This document shows, piece by piece, positions 19,034 to 29,564 of a stretch of DNA of 64,000 bases. Numbering within the stretch: the first letter of the stretch is position 1; each line of letters starts with the position of its first letter. A model generated the notes under the pieces. The model was not told the DNA's origin. It saw only the letters and a program-made list of their open reading frames with translations, and did not search any database. This DNA is from G965205255 sp965205255 (GTDB lineage Bacteria > Pseudomonadota > Gammaproteobacteria > Pseudomonadales > Endozoicomonadaceae): the NCBI GenBank assembly GCA_965205255.1, contig OZ242051.1:1240001-1304000 (forward strand), given 5' to 3'. A program made the translations under genes and the position numbers.

Positions 19034-21376
19034 CTATTTTGTACCTGACTTATTAATCCAGCCTGGGCACTTCAAATTTCCATGCTTATCTTTGACTGTT
19101 CTCACCCATTTGCTCTTGCCTTTACCATCGATCCAGTAACAAACCATATTAGTTTCTGCTCGGGTACATCTGATATGACCATTTGGATGATCAATAGTTA
19201 TGCACTCAGAACGCCCTATTCCACCCGCTGCCTGCAGTAAAATTTGACTTCCCTTTAACAAGAGTACTTTATCGCTCTGATCAATCATAAGTCTTTTGCC
19301 GTGTTTAAAATCAAAGCTACCATCAATATTTTGATAATTCGGATACTTAGACAATAATACATATCCACCTTTATTAGTCAGAGTAACAGTAAAATCAGGA
19401 GTATCTGGTATTATGACTGGGTAATGATAATAAACATGTTTTGAAATAATAATTATACCTCTGACATACTTGGATCTAGGGACACTGACTGGAATATGAA
19501 AATGCAAATCACAGCTTTTATTATTATTATTGTTTGTGTATAAATTACATGTAGAGCTTTTATCGTCAAGATAACTACGCAATATTCCCAAGGCCATTAA
19601 GTCAAGTTGAAAAGGCGATTTAGAGATATCAGAAATATGAATAATATATGAATGACCCTTAATAAAAGTAAATGAACTCACAGGCATATTGGCTGTTTCT
19701 TCACTCTTATATTTACTGACTGAAAGATAAAAACCCTGACTTTTGATGGAAAAAGGCAGGTGGGTGATTCCAAGATTAGTGGTTAAAATCATATCTCCAG
19801 ACACTGGAGTACTAGCTGCAGGAATGGTGTATTTCAAATGACAAATACCTGCTGTTAAAAGCGGTGATTTTTTATTCATACAATCACCTGACAAAGAAAT
19901 ATTGGCATCAGACAAGGAAGACGACAGCGAAAATTTAGCCGAAGTTATATTTACACCCTGACGTTTCATCACATCCACACTCACCGACTTAGGTGATTTT
20001 TGTAACGAAAAATCTGTGATATTATTTAAACGCACCTCTTTATTGTTCGTGCTAACAAACAGCACCGGATCTCTCGCTATTTCTAATTGAGCAAACACTA
20101 CTTTACCAGATTTGAATAAAATCTTTTTGCTAAAATATTTCTGACTACCAGAAGAGATTTTATAAAACACTTTACAACTATTATCATAATCGAAAAATTT
20201 TGGAGTTAAAGGGCAATTTGTACTCAATTGCTGTATTGTTTTGTCATTTTTCAGCGTCGGCACTACCACGTGAAAGTCATTGACAAGTACGGATATATTC
20301 ATAACATACGCAGTTTTTAGCTGATTATCTCCCTTATCAATGGATATTTTATGCTCAAAATTATCTGGTAAGCCAACGTTATCGCTATCTTCTGAAACGA
20401 CATCTACATTATAAAATACATTAAAACAGTTAGAAATAACACCGGTGGTTACATTCACACTACACCGATTAATTTCATTTGAGCCAAAAAGAAAGGTGGA
20501 AAAGCCAGAGATAAAAGCCAGATTACCTGATCGATTTAACGCCATAGCGCTTGGGATGAAAGCTTCGAACTTTATATTGCTGGAACACTTAGAAAAAATA
20601 CCAGTGGTTGTATCTACACTGCATTGGCTGATGGCACCATTACCATTAGCCACATAAGCACGATTGCCTGATCCATTTAATACTATAGTCCTGGGCTTAA
20701 TAAAACCGGTTCCTCCAGTATTAGAACACCCAGAAAAATCACCGTTGGAATTTACATCACATCGGCTTATGCCATTATCCTTCTCATGAGTCATAAAAGC
20801 ACGATTGCCTGATGAATTTAGTACGACGCTGGTTATCCCAGTAAATACATCCTTGCCAGTACTGTAACATTTGGAAAAAATACCGGTGAGATCAACATCA
20901 CATTTACTGACGGTGCCATGGGCATGATCAGTCACAAAAGCACGACTACCTGATTTATCTAATGCTATACCATTGGGCATATCCAGCCCTTTTGCTCCAA
21001 CACTAAAACACTTAAAAATGACACCAGTTGCAGGATCTATATCACACTGGTTGATTCTTCTGTAACCAGAATCAATCACATAAGCACGATTGCCCGATGC
21101 ATTTAGGAATATGTAATCAGGCGCCTTAAGTCCGATATCCCAAGTACCATGACAATCAGAAAAAACACCAGATTTTGTGTTTACATTACAGCGAACAATC
21201 TGACCTCTGTAACTATTTGTCAAAAAAACACGACTACCCGACGGATTGAGCGCCAAACCAAAAGGAGGTGCCCCTGAATGAAAAGTACTAAGTTCAGACG
21301 CATTACCTTTAGCTACCGAAAAGGATGAAGCACCCAACACTACAACTAAAATAGTATATAAAATATTTGATCGCAT
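19034..21376 (-). CDS. secreted beta-propeller (YVTN/NHL-like) protein
   Basis: About 780 residues from ATG 21376, which has GGCAGG upstream and begins with a signal peptide (MRSNILYTILVVVLG, cleavage near SVAKG). The frame is open to 21469, but the extra 31 residues are not signal-like. The first 330 residues hold about seven repeats of roughly 45 residues built on ALN.SGNRAYV and a following C.V...TG.FS.C pair, as in YVTN/NHL beta-propellers. The middle looks like beta-rich immunoglobulin-like domains with FSLQ and LSGDCMNK. The C-terminus (MVCYWIDGKGKSKWV) is a small cysteine-containing module. An exported adhesion or binding role is inferred. Confidence 0.7.
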   Translation of the reverse strand: MRSNILYTILVVVLGASSFSVAKGNASELSTFHSGAPPFGLALNPSGSRVFLTNSYRGQIVRCNVNTKSGVFSDCHGTWDIGLKAPDYIFLNASGNRAYVIDSGYRRINQCDIDPATGVIFKCFSVGAKGLDMPNGIALDKSGSRAFVTDHAHGTVSKCDVDLTGIFSKCYSTGKDVFTGITSVVLNSSGNRAFMTHEKDNGISRCDVNSNGDFSGCSNTGGTGFIKPRTIVLNGSGNRAYVANGNGAISQCSVDTTTGIFSKCSSNIKFEAFIPSAMALNRSGNLAFISGFSTFLFGSNEINRCSVNVTTGVISNCFNVFYNVDVVSEDSDNVGLPDNFEHKISIDKGDNQLKTAYVMNISVLVNDFHVVVPTLKNDKTIQQLSTNCPLTPKFFDYDNSCKVFYKISSGSQKYFSKKILFKSGKVVFAQLEIARDPVLFVSTNNKEVRLNNITDFSLQKSPKSVSVDVMKRQGVNITSAKFSLSSSLSDANISLSGDCMNKKSPLLTAGICHLKYTIPAASTPVSGDMILTTNLGITHLPFSIKSQGFYLSVSKYKSEETANMPVSSFTFIKGHSYIIHISDISKSPFQLDLMALGILRSYLDDKSSTCNLYTNNNNNKSCDLHFHIPVSVPRSKYVRGIIIISKHVYYHYPVIIPDTPDFTVTLTNKGGYVLLSKYPNYQNIDGSFDFKHGKRLMIDQSDKVLLLKGSQILLQAAGGIGRSECITIDHPNGHIRCTRAETNMVCYWIDGKGKSKWVRTVKDKHGNLKCPGWINKSGTK

Positions 21377-21469
21377 TTTAAATACCTGCCTCTGATTAAA
21401 GTGATAAAGGACAACCAAAGGAGCACCGTAAAGTTTCAAAAGGTTTTTGATATACCCATTCAACTTCAA

Positions 21470-22299
21470 AGCACTGATTTTTATTCTGATATATAGCTAA
21501 CAAGAATTTACTGATAAAGAAAAAATGGCATAAATATTCATTATTCATCCCTTCAAGGTTAAGTCACAAACAAGACAACCTCAAAATAAACTTTCCAGCT
21601 ATAGCCTTCAAATCTCAACGACTTTCCAGAAGATAAAGTCAGCACCATTCAGATTGAATGAGTATACGGCTGTGTCACTATGTTTAAGAAAAAACTAGCC
21701 TAAAGTAAAAAATTACTCTGTGACATGATGAGAGTAGATCGACCATGGAATAAAAAAATAAGAATATACCGCATAGATGAAAGTAATATCATCAAAATAC
21801 TTATAATACTTAAGCATATCTGGCAAATTCAAAGAGACTAACCGGTTTATCGCAATACAAACTTTTATATTCTTTTTCTCAACAGTGTGGAATAAAGCTA
21901 CATATGGTACGTAGCATCTTGGCATCTACTTCTCAAGCATTGATTGATTTATCTGGCCTGTAGTGATTTTCAGTCTACTGCCTCACAGATCGAAATGCTT
22001 TATAAAAAACGGTGAAGCATAGAAGTTTTTCACAAGACGATAAAATCAACCACTGCATTAGCGAAATCACCGTTCAAGATACCCCGACAGTGATTTCCAT
22101 TGCCAGCTAGATACAACCCAAACTTAACCAATATCAGATGCGCAAACTGAATAAAGATTAACTCAAATAAAGACCATTCATAAAAAACAGCAAAGCTGGC
22201 TCTGACGCAGTTTTTCCTTGCGAATCATCAGAAATTTACGTATACCTATGAGTAAAATAATTGATTCTGAACACCAATTAGGTTTTAAAAAAATCAAAT
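21470..22299. other. long intergenic gap, no convincing gene
   Basis: 830 bases between the propeller gene and tag. A 70-codon minus frame at 21713-21925 has no recognisable features and no ribosome-binding site. The sequence may be decayed DNA; nothing in it could be identified. Confidence 0.35.
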
Positions 22300-22905
22300 A
22301 TGAAAAAAGTAATCAAATGCGATGACGGAATAACTCGCTGTTCGTGGTGTGGTTCTAAAAAAGATTATATCGCCTACCATGATACAGAGTGGGGTTTTCC
22401 TGTTGTTGATGACTTCAAATTATTTGAAAAAATTTCTTTAGAAGCCTTTCAGGCAGGGCTAAGCTGGTACACAATATTACGAAAAAGAGAAAACTTCAGA
22501 ACTGCCTTTGATAATTTTGATTTTAATAAAATAGCTAAGTTTTCTGCATATAAGACACACAGTTTATTAAAAAACAAAGGAATTGTCAGACATCGAGGCA
22601 AAATAGAAGCAACTATCCATAATGCAAAATGTGCTAAAAATCTGGTTGTAAACAAAGGTTCACTGGCAAATTTCTTTTGGCGTTTTGCACCTGAAAAACC
22701 AGTTAAAAAAAGTGACTCTTTAACCATGTCTGAGGAATCAAATCATTTGTCTGATGCGCTGAAAAAACAAGGATGGAAGTTTGTGGGGCCAACAACCTGT
22801 TATGCCTTTATGCAGGCAATGGGAATGGTGAACGATCATGCTAAAGAGTGTGATTTTTATCAAAAAGCTTGTGAAGCACGTCAATCTTTCCGCTATTGCT
22901 CGTAA
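22300..22905 (+). CDS. tag: DNA-3-methyladenine glycosylase I
   Basis: 201 residues. It excises 3-methyladenine from alkylated DNA in base-excision repair. The N-terminal RCSWCGSKKDYIAYHDTEWG and the segment EAFQAGLSWYTILRKRENFR are diagnostic. Zinc ligands typical of Tag are visible: an N-terminal Cys and His, and the C-terminal NDHAKECDFYQ. The central helix-hairpin region contains NKGIVRHRGKIEATIHNA. It is flanked by long noncoding gaps and appears monocistronic. Confidence 0.96.
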   Translation: MKKVIKCDDGITRCSWCGSKKDYIAYHDTEWGFPVVDDFKLFEKISLEAFQAGLSWYTILRKRENFRTAFDNFDFNKIAKFSAYKTHSLLKNKGIVRHRGKIEATIHNAKCAKNLVVNKGSLANFFWRFAPEKPVKKSDSLTMSEESNHLSDALKKQGWKFVGPTTCYAFMQAMGMVNDHAKECDFYQKACEARQSFRYCS

Positions 22906-23114
22906 TCTTATATCAAAATGTATTTTAGTAAGATATTGTTCAGGAAGAAAATTGATAAAATATAATGCGCTGGTATTGTAAAAGATCTGAATTCATTAAA
23001 AGGCTGTTTGAGGGCTTTTGGCCAAATTCATGGTGTTACAGGCTGGCATCATGTAGATGCATGGTCGTTTATACTGCAAGTTTGTTTGAGGAGAGGAAAC
23101 TTTTGTGATGTCAA

Positions 23115-23272
23115 ATACCCGAACCTGCTTCTAACTTCTTATTGCTCTACTTTTCTGATCTTGCTGTTATACCTTAAAACTCCTTGCAAAGTAGACTTAC
23201 TCGTCACCTCGCATTTAACAGAAAATGCATAAAAGAATACTCGTAACAGTAGTTAGAAGCAGGTTTTGGTAT
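23115..23272 (+). mobile_element. inverted-repeat element (MITE-like), copy 4, best preserved
   Basis: 158 bases with matching ends: ATACCCGAACCTGCTTCTAA on the left, and on the right the complement of ATACCAAAACCTGCTTCTAA. Inside are CTACTTTTCTGATCTTGCTG, TTACTCGTCACC and CATAAAAGAATACTCGTAAC. It codes for nothing. It sits between tag and the end of guaA. Confidence 0.8.
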
Positions 23273-23310
23273 ACGTGTTTTTGCAAATAAAAATTTGGCA
23301 AATGTTGCAA

Positions 23311-24888
23311 CTACTCCCACTCAATAGTTGCAGGTGGCTTGCCTGAAATATCATAAGTGACCCTGGAGATTTCTGGCACTTCATTAATAATACGATTAGA
23401 GACGTGCCCCAATAGTTCGTAAGGTAGATGCGCCCAACGTGCCGTCATGAAATCAATGGTTTCAACCGCTCGTAGGCTTACTACAGGTGCGTACCTGCGC
23501 GCATCACCTACTACTCCCACTGATTTCACTGGCAAAAACACCGCAAATGCCTGACTGACTTTATCATACAGACCGGCTTTACGAAGCTCTTCTATAAATA
23601 TGGCATCCACTTTTCTGAGAGTATCCGCATAAGATTTTTTAACTTCACCCAGAATCCGAACCCCTAAACCAGGACCTGGGAATGGGTGACGGTAAACCAT
23701 ATCGTATGGTAAGCCTAGGGCAAGCCCAATCTTTCGAACTTCATCTTTAAATAGTTCCCGCAATGGCTCAATGAGTGACATTTTCATATCTTCCGGCAAA
23801 CCACCTACATTGTGGTGAGACTTAATCACATGTGATTTACCTGTTTTACTGGCTGCTGATTCAATCACATCCGGATAAATTGTACCTTGTGCAAGAAAAT
23901 TGATGCCATTTAATCTGGATGATTCTTCTTCAAACACTTCGATAAAGGTTTGACCTATAATTTTGCGTTTCTTTTCAGGATCAGTAACACCCTCAAGACG
24001 AGAAAGAAACTTATCTGCGGCATTTACATGGACAACACGTACTCCCATGTTATCTGAAAACATTCTTATCACCTGATCTGCTTCATTTAAACGTAGCAAA
24101 CCATTATCTACAAATACGCAAACAAGCTGATCCCCAATAGCTTTATGTAATAAGGCTGCCACAACGCTAGAGTCCACACCACCGGACAAGCCTAGCAAGA
24201 CTTGTTTGTCGCCCACCTTCTTTCGCACAGACTTTATCGCATCTTCAATAATGAGTTCAGGTACCCATAATCGTTCGCAGCCAGCTATTTCTCGTACAAA
24301 GCGTTCTAGTATACGGCCCCCTTGCTTTGTGTGTGTTACCTCTGGGTGAAACTGAACTCCATAAAAACGACGATCATCATCAGCCATACCCGCTACAGGA
24401 CATGAAGGCGTGGCTGCAACCAAATTAAAACCTTTTGGCAATTTAAGTACCTTATCACCGTGACTCATCCATACATCGAGACTGAACCGACCATTATCTT
24501 CAACATGATCTTCAATCTGATTCAATAAAGTGCACGGTTTCTCCAATGTAACACGAGCATAACCAAATTCATGCACATTTGAGTTAACTACAGTACCACC
24601 TAATTGTTGCGCCATTGTTTGCATGCCATAACAAATACCCAATACCGGAACACCCATCTCAAAAACCTTTTGTGGTGAACGAGGTGTATTTCCTTCAGTG
24701 ACTGTCTCAGGGCCACCCGAAAGAATGATTGCTGCAGGTGCAAATGTTTGCAAAAATTGCTCTGAAATATCAAACGGGTGAATTTCGCAATAGATGCCAA
24801 TTTCCCGAACCCGACGCGCAATCAACTGTGTGTATTGAGAACCAAAATCCAGAATAAGGATACGTTGCTGATGTATATCCTGAAACAT
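23311..24888 (-). CDS. guaA: GMP synthase (glutamine-hydrolysing)
   Basis: 525 residues. It converts XMP to GMP using glutamine and ATP. The class I amidotransferase domain has the nucleophile in VLGICYGMQTMAQQLGG and the His/Glu pair in VQFHPEVTHT. The ATP pyrophosphatase P-loop is LLGLSGGVDSSVVAALLH. The C-terminal dimer domain ends in the conserved PPATIEWE. It lies 93 bases downstream of guaB on the same strand as a guaBA operon. Confidence 0.98.
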   Translation of the reverse strand: MFQDIHQQRILILDFGSQYTQLIARRVREIGIYCEIHPFDISEQFLQTFAPAAIILSGGPETVTEGNTPRSPQKVFEMGVPVLGICYGMQTMAQQLGGTVVNSNVHEFGYARVTLEKPCTLLNQIEDHVEDNGRFSLDVWMSHGDKVLKLPKGFNLVAATPSCPVAGMADDDRRFYGVQFHPEVTHTKQGGRILERFVREIAGCERLWVPELIIEDAIKSVRKKVGDKQVLLGLSGGVDSSVVAALLHKAIGDQLVCVFVDNGLLRLNEADQVIRMFSDNMGVRVVHVNAADKFLSRLEGVTDPEKKRKIIGQTFIEVFEEESSRLNGINFLAQGTIYPDVIESAASKTGKSHVIKSHHNVGGLPEDMKMSLIEPLRELFKDEVRKIGLALGLPYDMVYRHPFPGPGLGVRILGEVKKSYADTLRKVDAIFIEELRKAGLYDKVSQAFAVFLPVKSVGVVGDARRYAPVVSLRAVETIDFMTARWAHLPYELLGHVSNRIINEVPEISRVTYDISGKPPATIEWE

Positions 24889-24981
24889 TTCATAATCCTG
24901 TATGTCAACTTATAATGCTGTTTTATTAATCTTTCTGCTTCACCTTTACCGGCAGAGCAAAATAACTTTTACTAATAACTA

Positions 24982-26451
24982 CTATCTAACTCTGTAGTTT
25001 GGTGCTTCTTTGGTAATAGTGACATCATGTACGTGTGATTCTGCCATACCAGCATTACTCACCCGAACAAATTTTGGATGTGTACGCATGGTCTGGATAT
25101 CTGCAGAGCCGGTATACCCCATGGAAGCACGAAGACCACCCATTAATTGATGAATGATAGCTGTCAATGAACCTTTGTATGGAACGCGACCTTCGATACC
25201 TTCTGGTACCAATTTATCTTCGCCTGCGTTGACATCCTGAAAATAACGGTCACTAGAGCCTTGTTTTCGCGACATTGCACCTAATGATCCCATGCCCCGA
25301 TAGGATTTATAACTACGTCCTTGGTATAGAATCACTTCACCTGGTGCTTCTTTTGTTCCAGCAAGCATGCTACCCACCATGACAGCTGACGCCCCTGCAA
25401 CAATTGCCTTGGCAATATCCCCTGAATAGCGAATACCTCCGTCTGCAACCACAGGAATATTGGTTCCTTTTAATGCTTCCACCACATTTGCAATGGCTGA
25501 TATTTGTGGCACACCAATGCCTGTAACTATTCTTGTAGTACAAATCGAGCCGGGGCCAATGCCTACTTTAACACCGTCCACACCCGCTTCAGCAAGTAAT
25601 TTTGCCGCTTCAGCGGTGGCAATATTACCACCGATAAGCTGGATATCCGGATAATATTTCTTCACCCATTTAATACGATCAATTACTCCTTGGGAATGTC
25701 CATGAGCTGTATCAACCACAAGCACATCAGCACCCGCTTTAATGATTGCCTTAATACGATCTTCTGTCTCTTTTCCTGTACCTACCGCAGCACCAACACG
25801 TAATTGCCCTGCATTATCCTTACTGGCATAAGGGTAGTCCTGAGATTTTTGAATATCTTTAACTGTCATCATACCGGACAGATTTCCGGCCTCATTGAGC
25901 ACTAGCACTTTTTCAATGCGATGTTTGTGTAACAGCTTTTTAACTTTATTCTGCTCTGTGCCTTCTGCAACAGTGACAAGTCTCTCTCTCGGTGTCATAA
26001 CACCAGCAATCTTTTTATTCAGATCTTCCTCAAAACGAACATCTCTGCTAGTGACAATTCCAACAAGATTCCCCTTATCCATCACTGGTAATCCTGATAT
26101 TTTATGAGATTTTTGAAGACTCTTTAGTTCGCGGACAGTTGCAGAAATCTCAATGGTGATGGGGTTTTTCACCACCCCACTCTCGTGCTTTTTCACCCGA
26201 TGCACTTCTTCAGCCTGTTCTTCAACTGACATATTCTTATGAATAATACCAAGACCGCCTTCTTGTGCCATTGCAATCGCCAGACTTGACTCGGTGACAG
26301 TATCCATTGCCGCAGAAACAAGGGGGATATTTAGTTCAAGCTCCTTAGTTAAACGTGTCTTCAATGAGACATTTTTAGGCAACACTTCAGAATAATCCGG
26401 AACTAACAATACATCATCAAAGGTCAAAGCCTCCTGAGATATGCGTAACAT
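24982..26451 (-). CDS. guaB: inosine-5'-monophosphate dehydrogenase
   Basis: 489 residues. It oxidises IMP to XMP, the rate-limiting step of guanine nucleotide synthesis. The TIM barrel is interrupted by a pair of CBS domains at about residues 95-205. The catalytic cysteine lies in GIGPGSICTTRIVTGIG. The phosphate loop GGIRYSGDIAKAI and the flap region SYRGMGSLGAM are present. It is the promoter-proximal gene of guaBA. Confidence 0.98.
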   Translation of the reverse strand: MLRISQEALTFDDVLLVPDYSEVLPKNVSLKTRLTKELELNIPLVSAAMDTVTESSLAIAMAQEGGLGIIHKNMSVEEQAEEVHRVKKHESGVVKNPITIEISATVRELKSLQKSHKISGLPVMDKGNLVGIVTSRDVRFEEDLNKKIAGVMTPRERLVTVAEGTEQNKVKKLLHKHRIEKVLVLNEAGNLSGMMTVKDIQKSQDYPYASKDNAGQLRVGAAVGTGKETEDRIKAIIKAGADVLVVDTAHGHSQGVIDRIKWVKKYYPDIQLIGGNIATAEAAKLLAEAGVDGVKVGIGPGSICTTRIVTGIGVPQISAIANVVEALKGTNIPVVADGGIRYSGDIAKAIVAGASAVMVGSMLAGTKEAPGEVILYQGRSYKSYRGMGSLGAMSRKQGSSDRYFQDVNAGEDKLVPEGIEGRVPYKGSLTAIIHQLMGGLRASMGYTGSADIQTMRTHPKFVRVSNAGMAESHVHDVTITKEAPNYRVR

Positions 26452-26830
26452 AACATGTGTGCCCTCTAATTTAATTCATTTTCTGATGGTGCTTTACAAA
26501 TTCAGTCTGTCAAGCATGCCTGCAAGTAAATAGGAAGGAATTATACGCCTGAGAATGCTATCCTACAACGGTTACATTTTGACAGTTTTGTGGAATAATA
26601 GCAGGGTTTGAGATCAGGTTTCACTCTGCTTTGAGGTTCTAGAAAATTAAGCAGACAAAATCCTTAGGCAAAACCGGTAAAAACGCAGTTTTTAAAAACT
26701 GCAGGCTGAAAATATCGGTTACAGGTATCTACAAAGTGATTCATGATGCAATATCAGACGATAGCTTTTATATTAAATATGATTGTGAAAAAACCTGAAT
26801 GGTGATCTGGTAAAAAGGGAATAAGCCTCA
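26452..26830. other. intergenic gap between divergent guaB and xseA
   Basis: 379 bases that must hold the promoters of both genes. No open frame. No operator or riboswitch could be recognised. Confidence 0.45.
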
Positions 26831-28186
26831 ATGAGCTCTGAAGTTTCCAACGATAACATTGCACCTCATACTGTCTTAAGCGTCAGTCAGTTGAATATTC
26901 AGGTAAAACGACTGATTGAAGCATCTTTTGCCAACGTTTGGGTTGAAGGTGAAATATCCAACCTCTCCATGCCTGCTTCGGGACACTGGTACTTTTCGCT
27001 GAAAGACAGCAGAGCAACTGTTCGATGCGCCATGTTCAAAGGTCAGAACAGACTTGCCTCATTTGCTCCTGAAAACGGTATGCAGATTGTGATTCTGGCA
27101 GAGGCCAGCATCTATCAGGTTCGGGGTGAATTTCAGCTAATAGTGCAACGCATGGAAGACGCAGGAAAGGGCTTGTTGCAAAGAGCCTTTGAGCAACTAA
27201 AACAAAAACTGCTAAATGAGGGACTTTTCGCTACTGATAAAAAACAAAAGTTACCTCGGTTTCCAAAACATATTGGCGTTGTTACCTCACCTTCTGGTGC
27301 TGTTATTCAGGATATTTGTTCTGTTTTAAAGCGTCGTTGTCCATTAATTGAATTAACGGTACTTCCTGTAACAGTTCAGGGTAAAGAGGCAGCCAATCAA
27401 ATCAGCAACATGCTAAAAACTGCTCAAAGGTCTTGTTGGTTTGATGCGTTAATCATTGCCCGTGGTGGCGGTTCACTTGAAGATCTGCAGCCCTTTAACG
27501 ATGAAAGTGTTGCGCGGGCCATTGCAGATTGCACCATCCCGATAGTCAGTAGTATCGGGCATGAAACAGATACAACTATCGCAGATTATGTGGCAGACAG
27601 TCGTGCTCCTACGCCTTCTGCTGCTGCTGAACTACTCAGCCCTGATCAAAATGAATGGCTAGCATTATTAAAATACCAACAACAAAAACTCTCTAGATTA
27701 ATCAGTGATAAATTAATGAGTTTCGAAGATAACTTAAACCATTTAAGAATGAGACTTCGACACCCTCAAGATACTTTAAGGGAACAGTCTCAGCGATTGG
27801 ACTATATCTCTTCACAGCTGTCAAACCTGATACAGCAACAGCTTATGTATTACAGGCTCCTGATACAAAATATCAGCCAACGTATTAACATGTATTCGCC
27901 AGAAGTATTAATGTCCCATGCTTCACTCAGACTTTCACACAATACTGAACGATTAAAACAAGTAATTAGCCATCTCATCAATAATCACCAAAAAAAATTG
28001 ATGGCACTTAGTTGTCACTTAAATGCTTATAGTCCACTGAAAACACTGGAACGCGGTTTCAGTATCGCAAAAACAAAAGATGGAGAAGTATTAACGCAAA
28101 GCAGGCAGGTTAAAGACAATGACAAGGTTAAGTTGATACTTCACAAAGGTTATGTGGAATGCACGGTGGATAAAGTTGGCATTTAG
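26831..28186 (+). CDS. xseA: exodeoxyribonuclease VII large subunit
   Basis: 451 residues. With XseB it degrades single-stranded DNA to oligonucleotides. The N-terminal OB-fold includes VEGEISNLSMPASGHWYFSL. The catalytic domain includes FPKHIGVVTSPSGAVIQDI, IARGGGSLEDLQPFNDE and SSIGHETDTTIADYVAD. A long coiled-coil region and a short C-terminal segment (LERGFSIAKTKDG) follow. It lies divergent from guaBA, a common arrangement. Confidence 0.97.
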   Translation: MSSEVSNDNIAPHTVLSVSQLNIQVKRLIEASFANVWVEGEISNLSMPASGHWYFSLKDSRATVRCAMFKGQNRLASFAPENGMQIVILAEASIYQVRGEFQLIVQRMEDAGKGLLQRAFEQLKQKLLNEGLFATDKKQKLPRFPKHIGVVTSPSGAVIQDICSVLKRRCPLIELTVLPVTVQGKEAANQISNMLKTAQRSCWFDALIIARGGGSLEDLQPFNDESVARAIADCTIPIVSSIGHETDTTIADYVADSRAPTPSAAAELLSPDQNEWLALLKYQQQKLSRLISDKLMSFEDNLNHLRMRLRHPQDTLREQSQRLDYISSQLSNLIQQQLMYYRLLIQNISQRINMYSPEVLMSHASLRLSHNTERLKQVISHLINNHQKKLMALSCHLNAYSPLKTLERGFSIAKTKDGEVLTQSRQVKDNDKVKLILHKGYVECTVDKVGI

Positions 28187-28197
28187 CCATTAAGACC

Positions 28198-28221
28198 AAG
28201 ATCGCCGGCTGATCTTTATTT
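28198..28221 (+). terminator. weak terminator candidate after xseA
   Basis: AAGATC-gccggct-GATCTT followed by TATTT, 12 bases after the xseA stop. The stem is only six bases. Confidence 0.4.
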
Positions 28222-28429
28222 CTCATCAGATATGCGTTATCACAGAGTGGCAGGTAATTTTTTTAGTATCTTTCATTTGTTAGTTCAGTAAGTAATATAA
28301 ACTGAACACAATCCATTATAATGTAAAGGCTGACCAGCAAGGCATACGAAACAATAAATAGTAACTCCCTTGCCGATTTCATGGATACATTAAAACAGGC
28401 TTATCTGGGAAGAAATTCACTTTATTCTG

Positions 28430-28648
28430 GATTATCGGTCTTATAACCGAAGTGCAGAAATATTTGCCAATGAATAAAATCTCAATATTGACATTAACCT
28501 TTTGCCATCTTACAGCCCGCATCTGAACCCAATAGAACGGTGCTGAAAGGTGATCAATAAACTAGTAAAGAATAATATGTTTTTCCGTTCAACGGAGGAG
28601 TTTAAAAGTACCATTAATGAATTTTTCGAATCCACTGAAAAAAAATAA
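28430..28648 (+). pseudogene. IS630-family transposase C-terminal remnant
   Basis: In one frame the region reads DYRSYNRSAEIFANE, stop, NLNIDINLLPSYSPHLNPIE then RC, stop, KVINKLVKNN and FFRSTEEFKSTINEFFES. SYSP.LNPIER.WK is the C-terminal signature of IS630/Tc1-type DDE transposases. Two in-frame stops break it: a TAA after FANE, and a TGA at 28544-28546 exactly where the family has Trp. The 5' part is lost. It lies between xseA and a DeoR-type regulator. Confidence 0.75.
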
Positions 28649-28762
28649 AACCAGGGTTGCTTAGCCGGATTAATGATAATTTTCAACGAATCAAACCCGC
28701 ACTTTGATTTGGTTTGTGTATAATACTTTTTTATGAAAGATTAATCTTAAGAGGCAAGGGTA

Positions 28763-29524
28763 TTGTTAGCCGTAGAACGAAGAGAGCAGATTCTCAGTTA
28801 TTTACGTCAATATGAGTATGCCAATGTGGAACAACTGGCAGACATTTTGCATGTGTCGAGCATGACTGTTCGGCGAGATTTAAACAAACTTGAAGAAATG
28901 AGTCTGATCAAACGTATTCATGGAGGTGCAACCACAAGTCAATACATCAACACCCAGCCGTCCATTGAACAACGTAAACAGGAAAGCTCTGACGAAAAAC
29001 GGAAAATTGCTTCTTATGCAGCCAATCTTGTTAGTGATGGTTACACCATACTACTAGATGCTGGTACAACCACGATGAATATTGTCAAATTACTTATCGG
29101 TAAAAAAATCCGCGTGGTCACCACCGATTTAGCTCAGGCTCTTTTGTTGTGTCAGTACAGTAATATTGATGTTTATCAGTGCGGAGGCAGGGTTAACAGT
29201 GTTACTCAATCATGTCTGGGTAGCCAAGTAAATTCTTACCTGAACAACATACATGTTGATATAGCGTTCATCGGATGCACTAGCTGGGATCTTGAAAAAG
29301 GACTTACCACACCCACTGAAGATCGCTGTACAATGAAACGTATTTTATCAGAACGTGCACAAACTTCTGTTTTGGTAGCCGATAGTGCAAAATATGGTCG
29401 TTACTCGTTTCATCATATTATGCCTTTAAAATCACTTGGTCTTATTATCACCGATGATAAATTATCCACTGATACGGTAACACGGTTAAAAAACGCAGGT
29501 ACCAATTTAGTCATAGCTTCCTGA
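28763..29524 (+). CDS. DeoR/GlpR-family transcriptional regulator
   Basis: 253 residues. The N-terminal winged helix-turn-helix (VEQLADILHVSSMTVRRDLN, about residues 21-40, with the recognition helix TVRRDL) is followed by a DeoR sensor domain with LLDAGTTTMNIVKLL, DIAFIGCTSWDLEKGL and ADSAKYGRYSF. Such proteins usually repress sugar or polyol catabolic genes on binding a sugar phosphate. No catabolic operon is adjacent, so the target is unknown. The start is TTG 28763, preceded by GAGGCAAGGG. Confidence 0.88.
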   Translation: MLAVERREQILSYLRQYEYANVEQLADILHVSSMTVRRDLNKLEEMSLIKRIHGGATTSQYINTQPSIEQRKQESSDEKRKIASYAANLVSDGYTILLDAGTTTMNIVKLLIGKKIRVVTTDLAQALLLCQYSNIDVYQCGGRVNSVTQSCLGSQVNSYLNNIHVDIAFIGCTSWDLEKGLTTPTEDRCTMKRILSERAQTSVLVADSAKYGRYSFHHIMPLKSLGLIITDDKLSTDTVTRLKNAGTNLVIAS

Positions 29525-29564
29525 TACAGGAATATTATATTGTGCACACAAGACACCAACTATT

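Noticed and set aside
26452..26830. Purine riboswitch upstream of guaB
   Set aside because: No conserved purine-aptamer loops were found, and such riboswitches are not typical for this gene in gammaproteobacteria.
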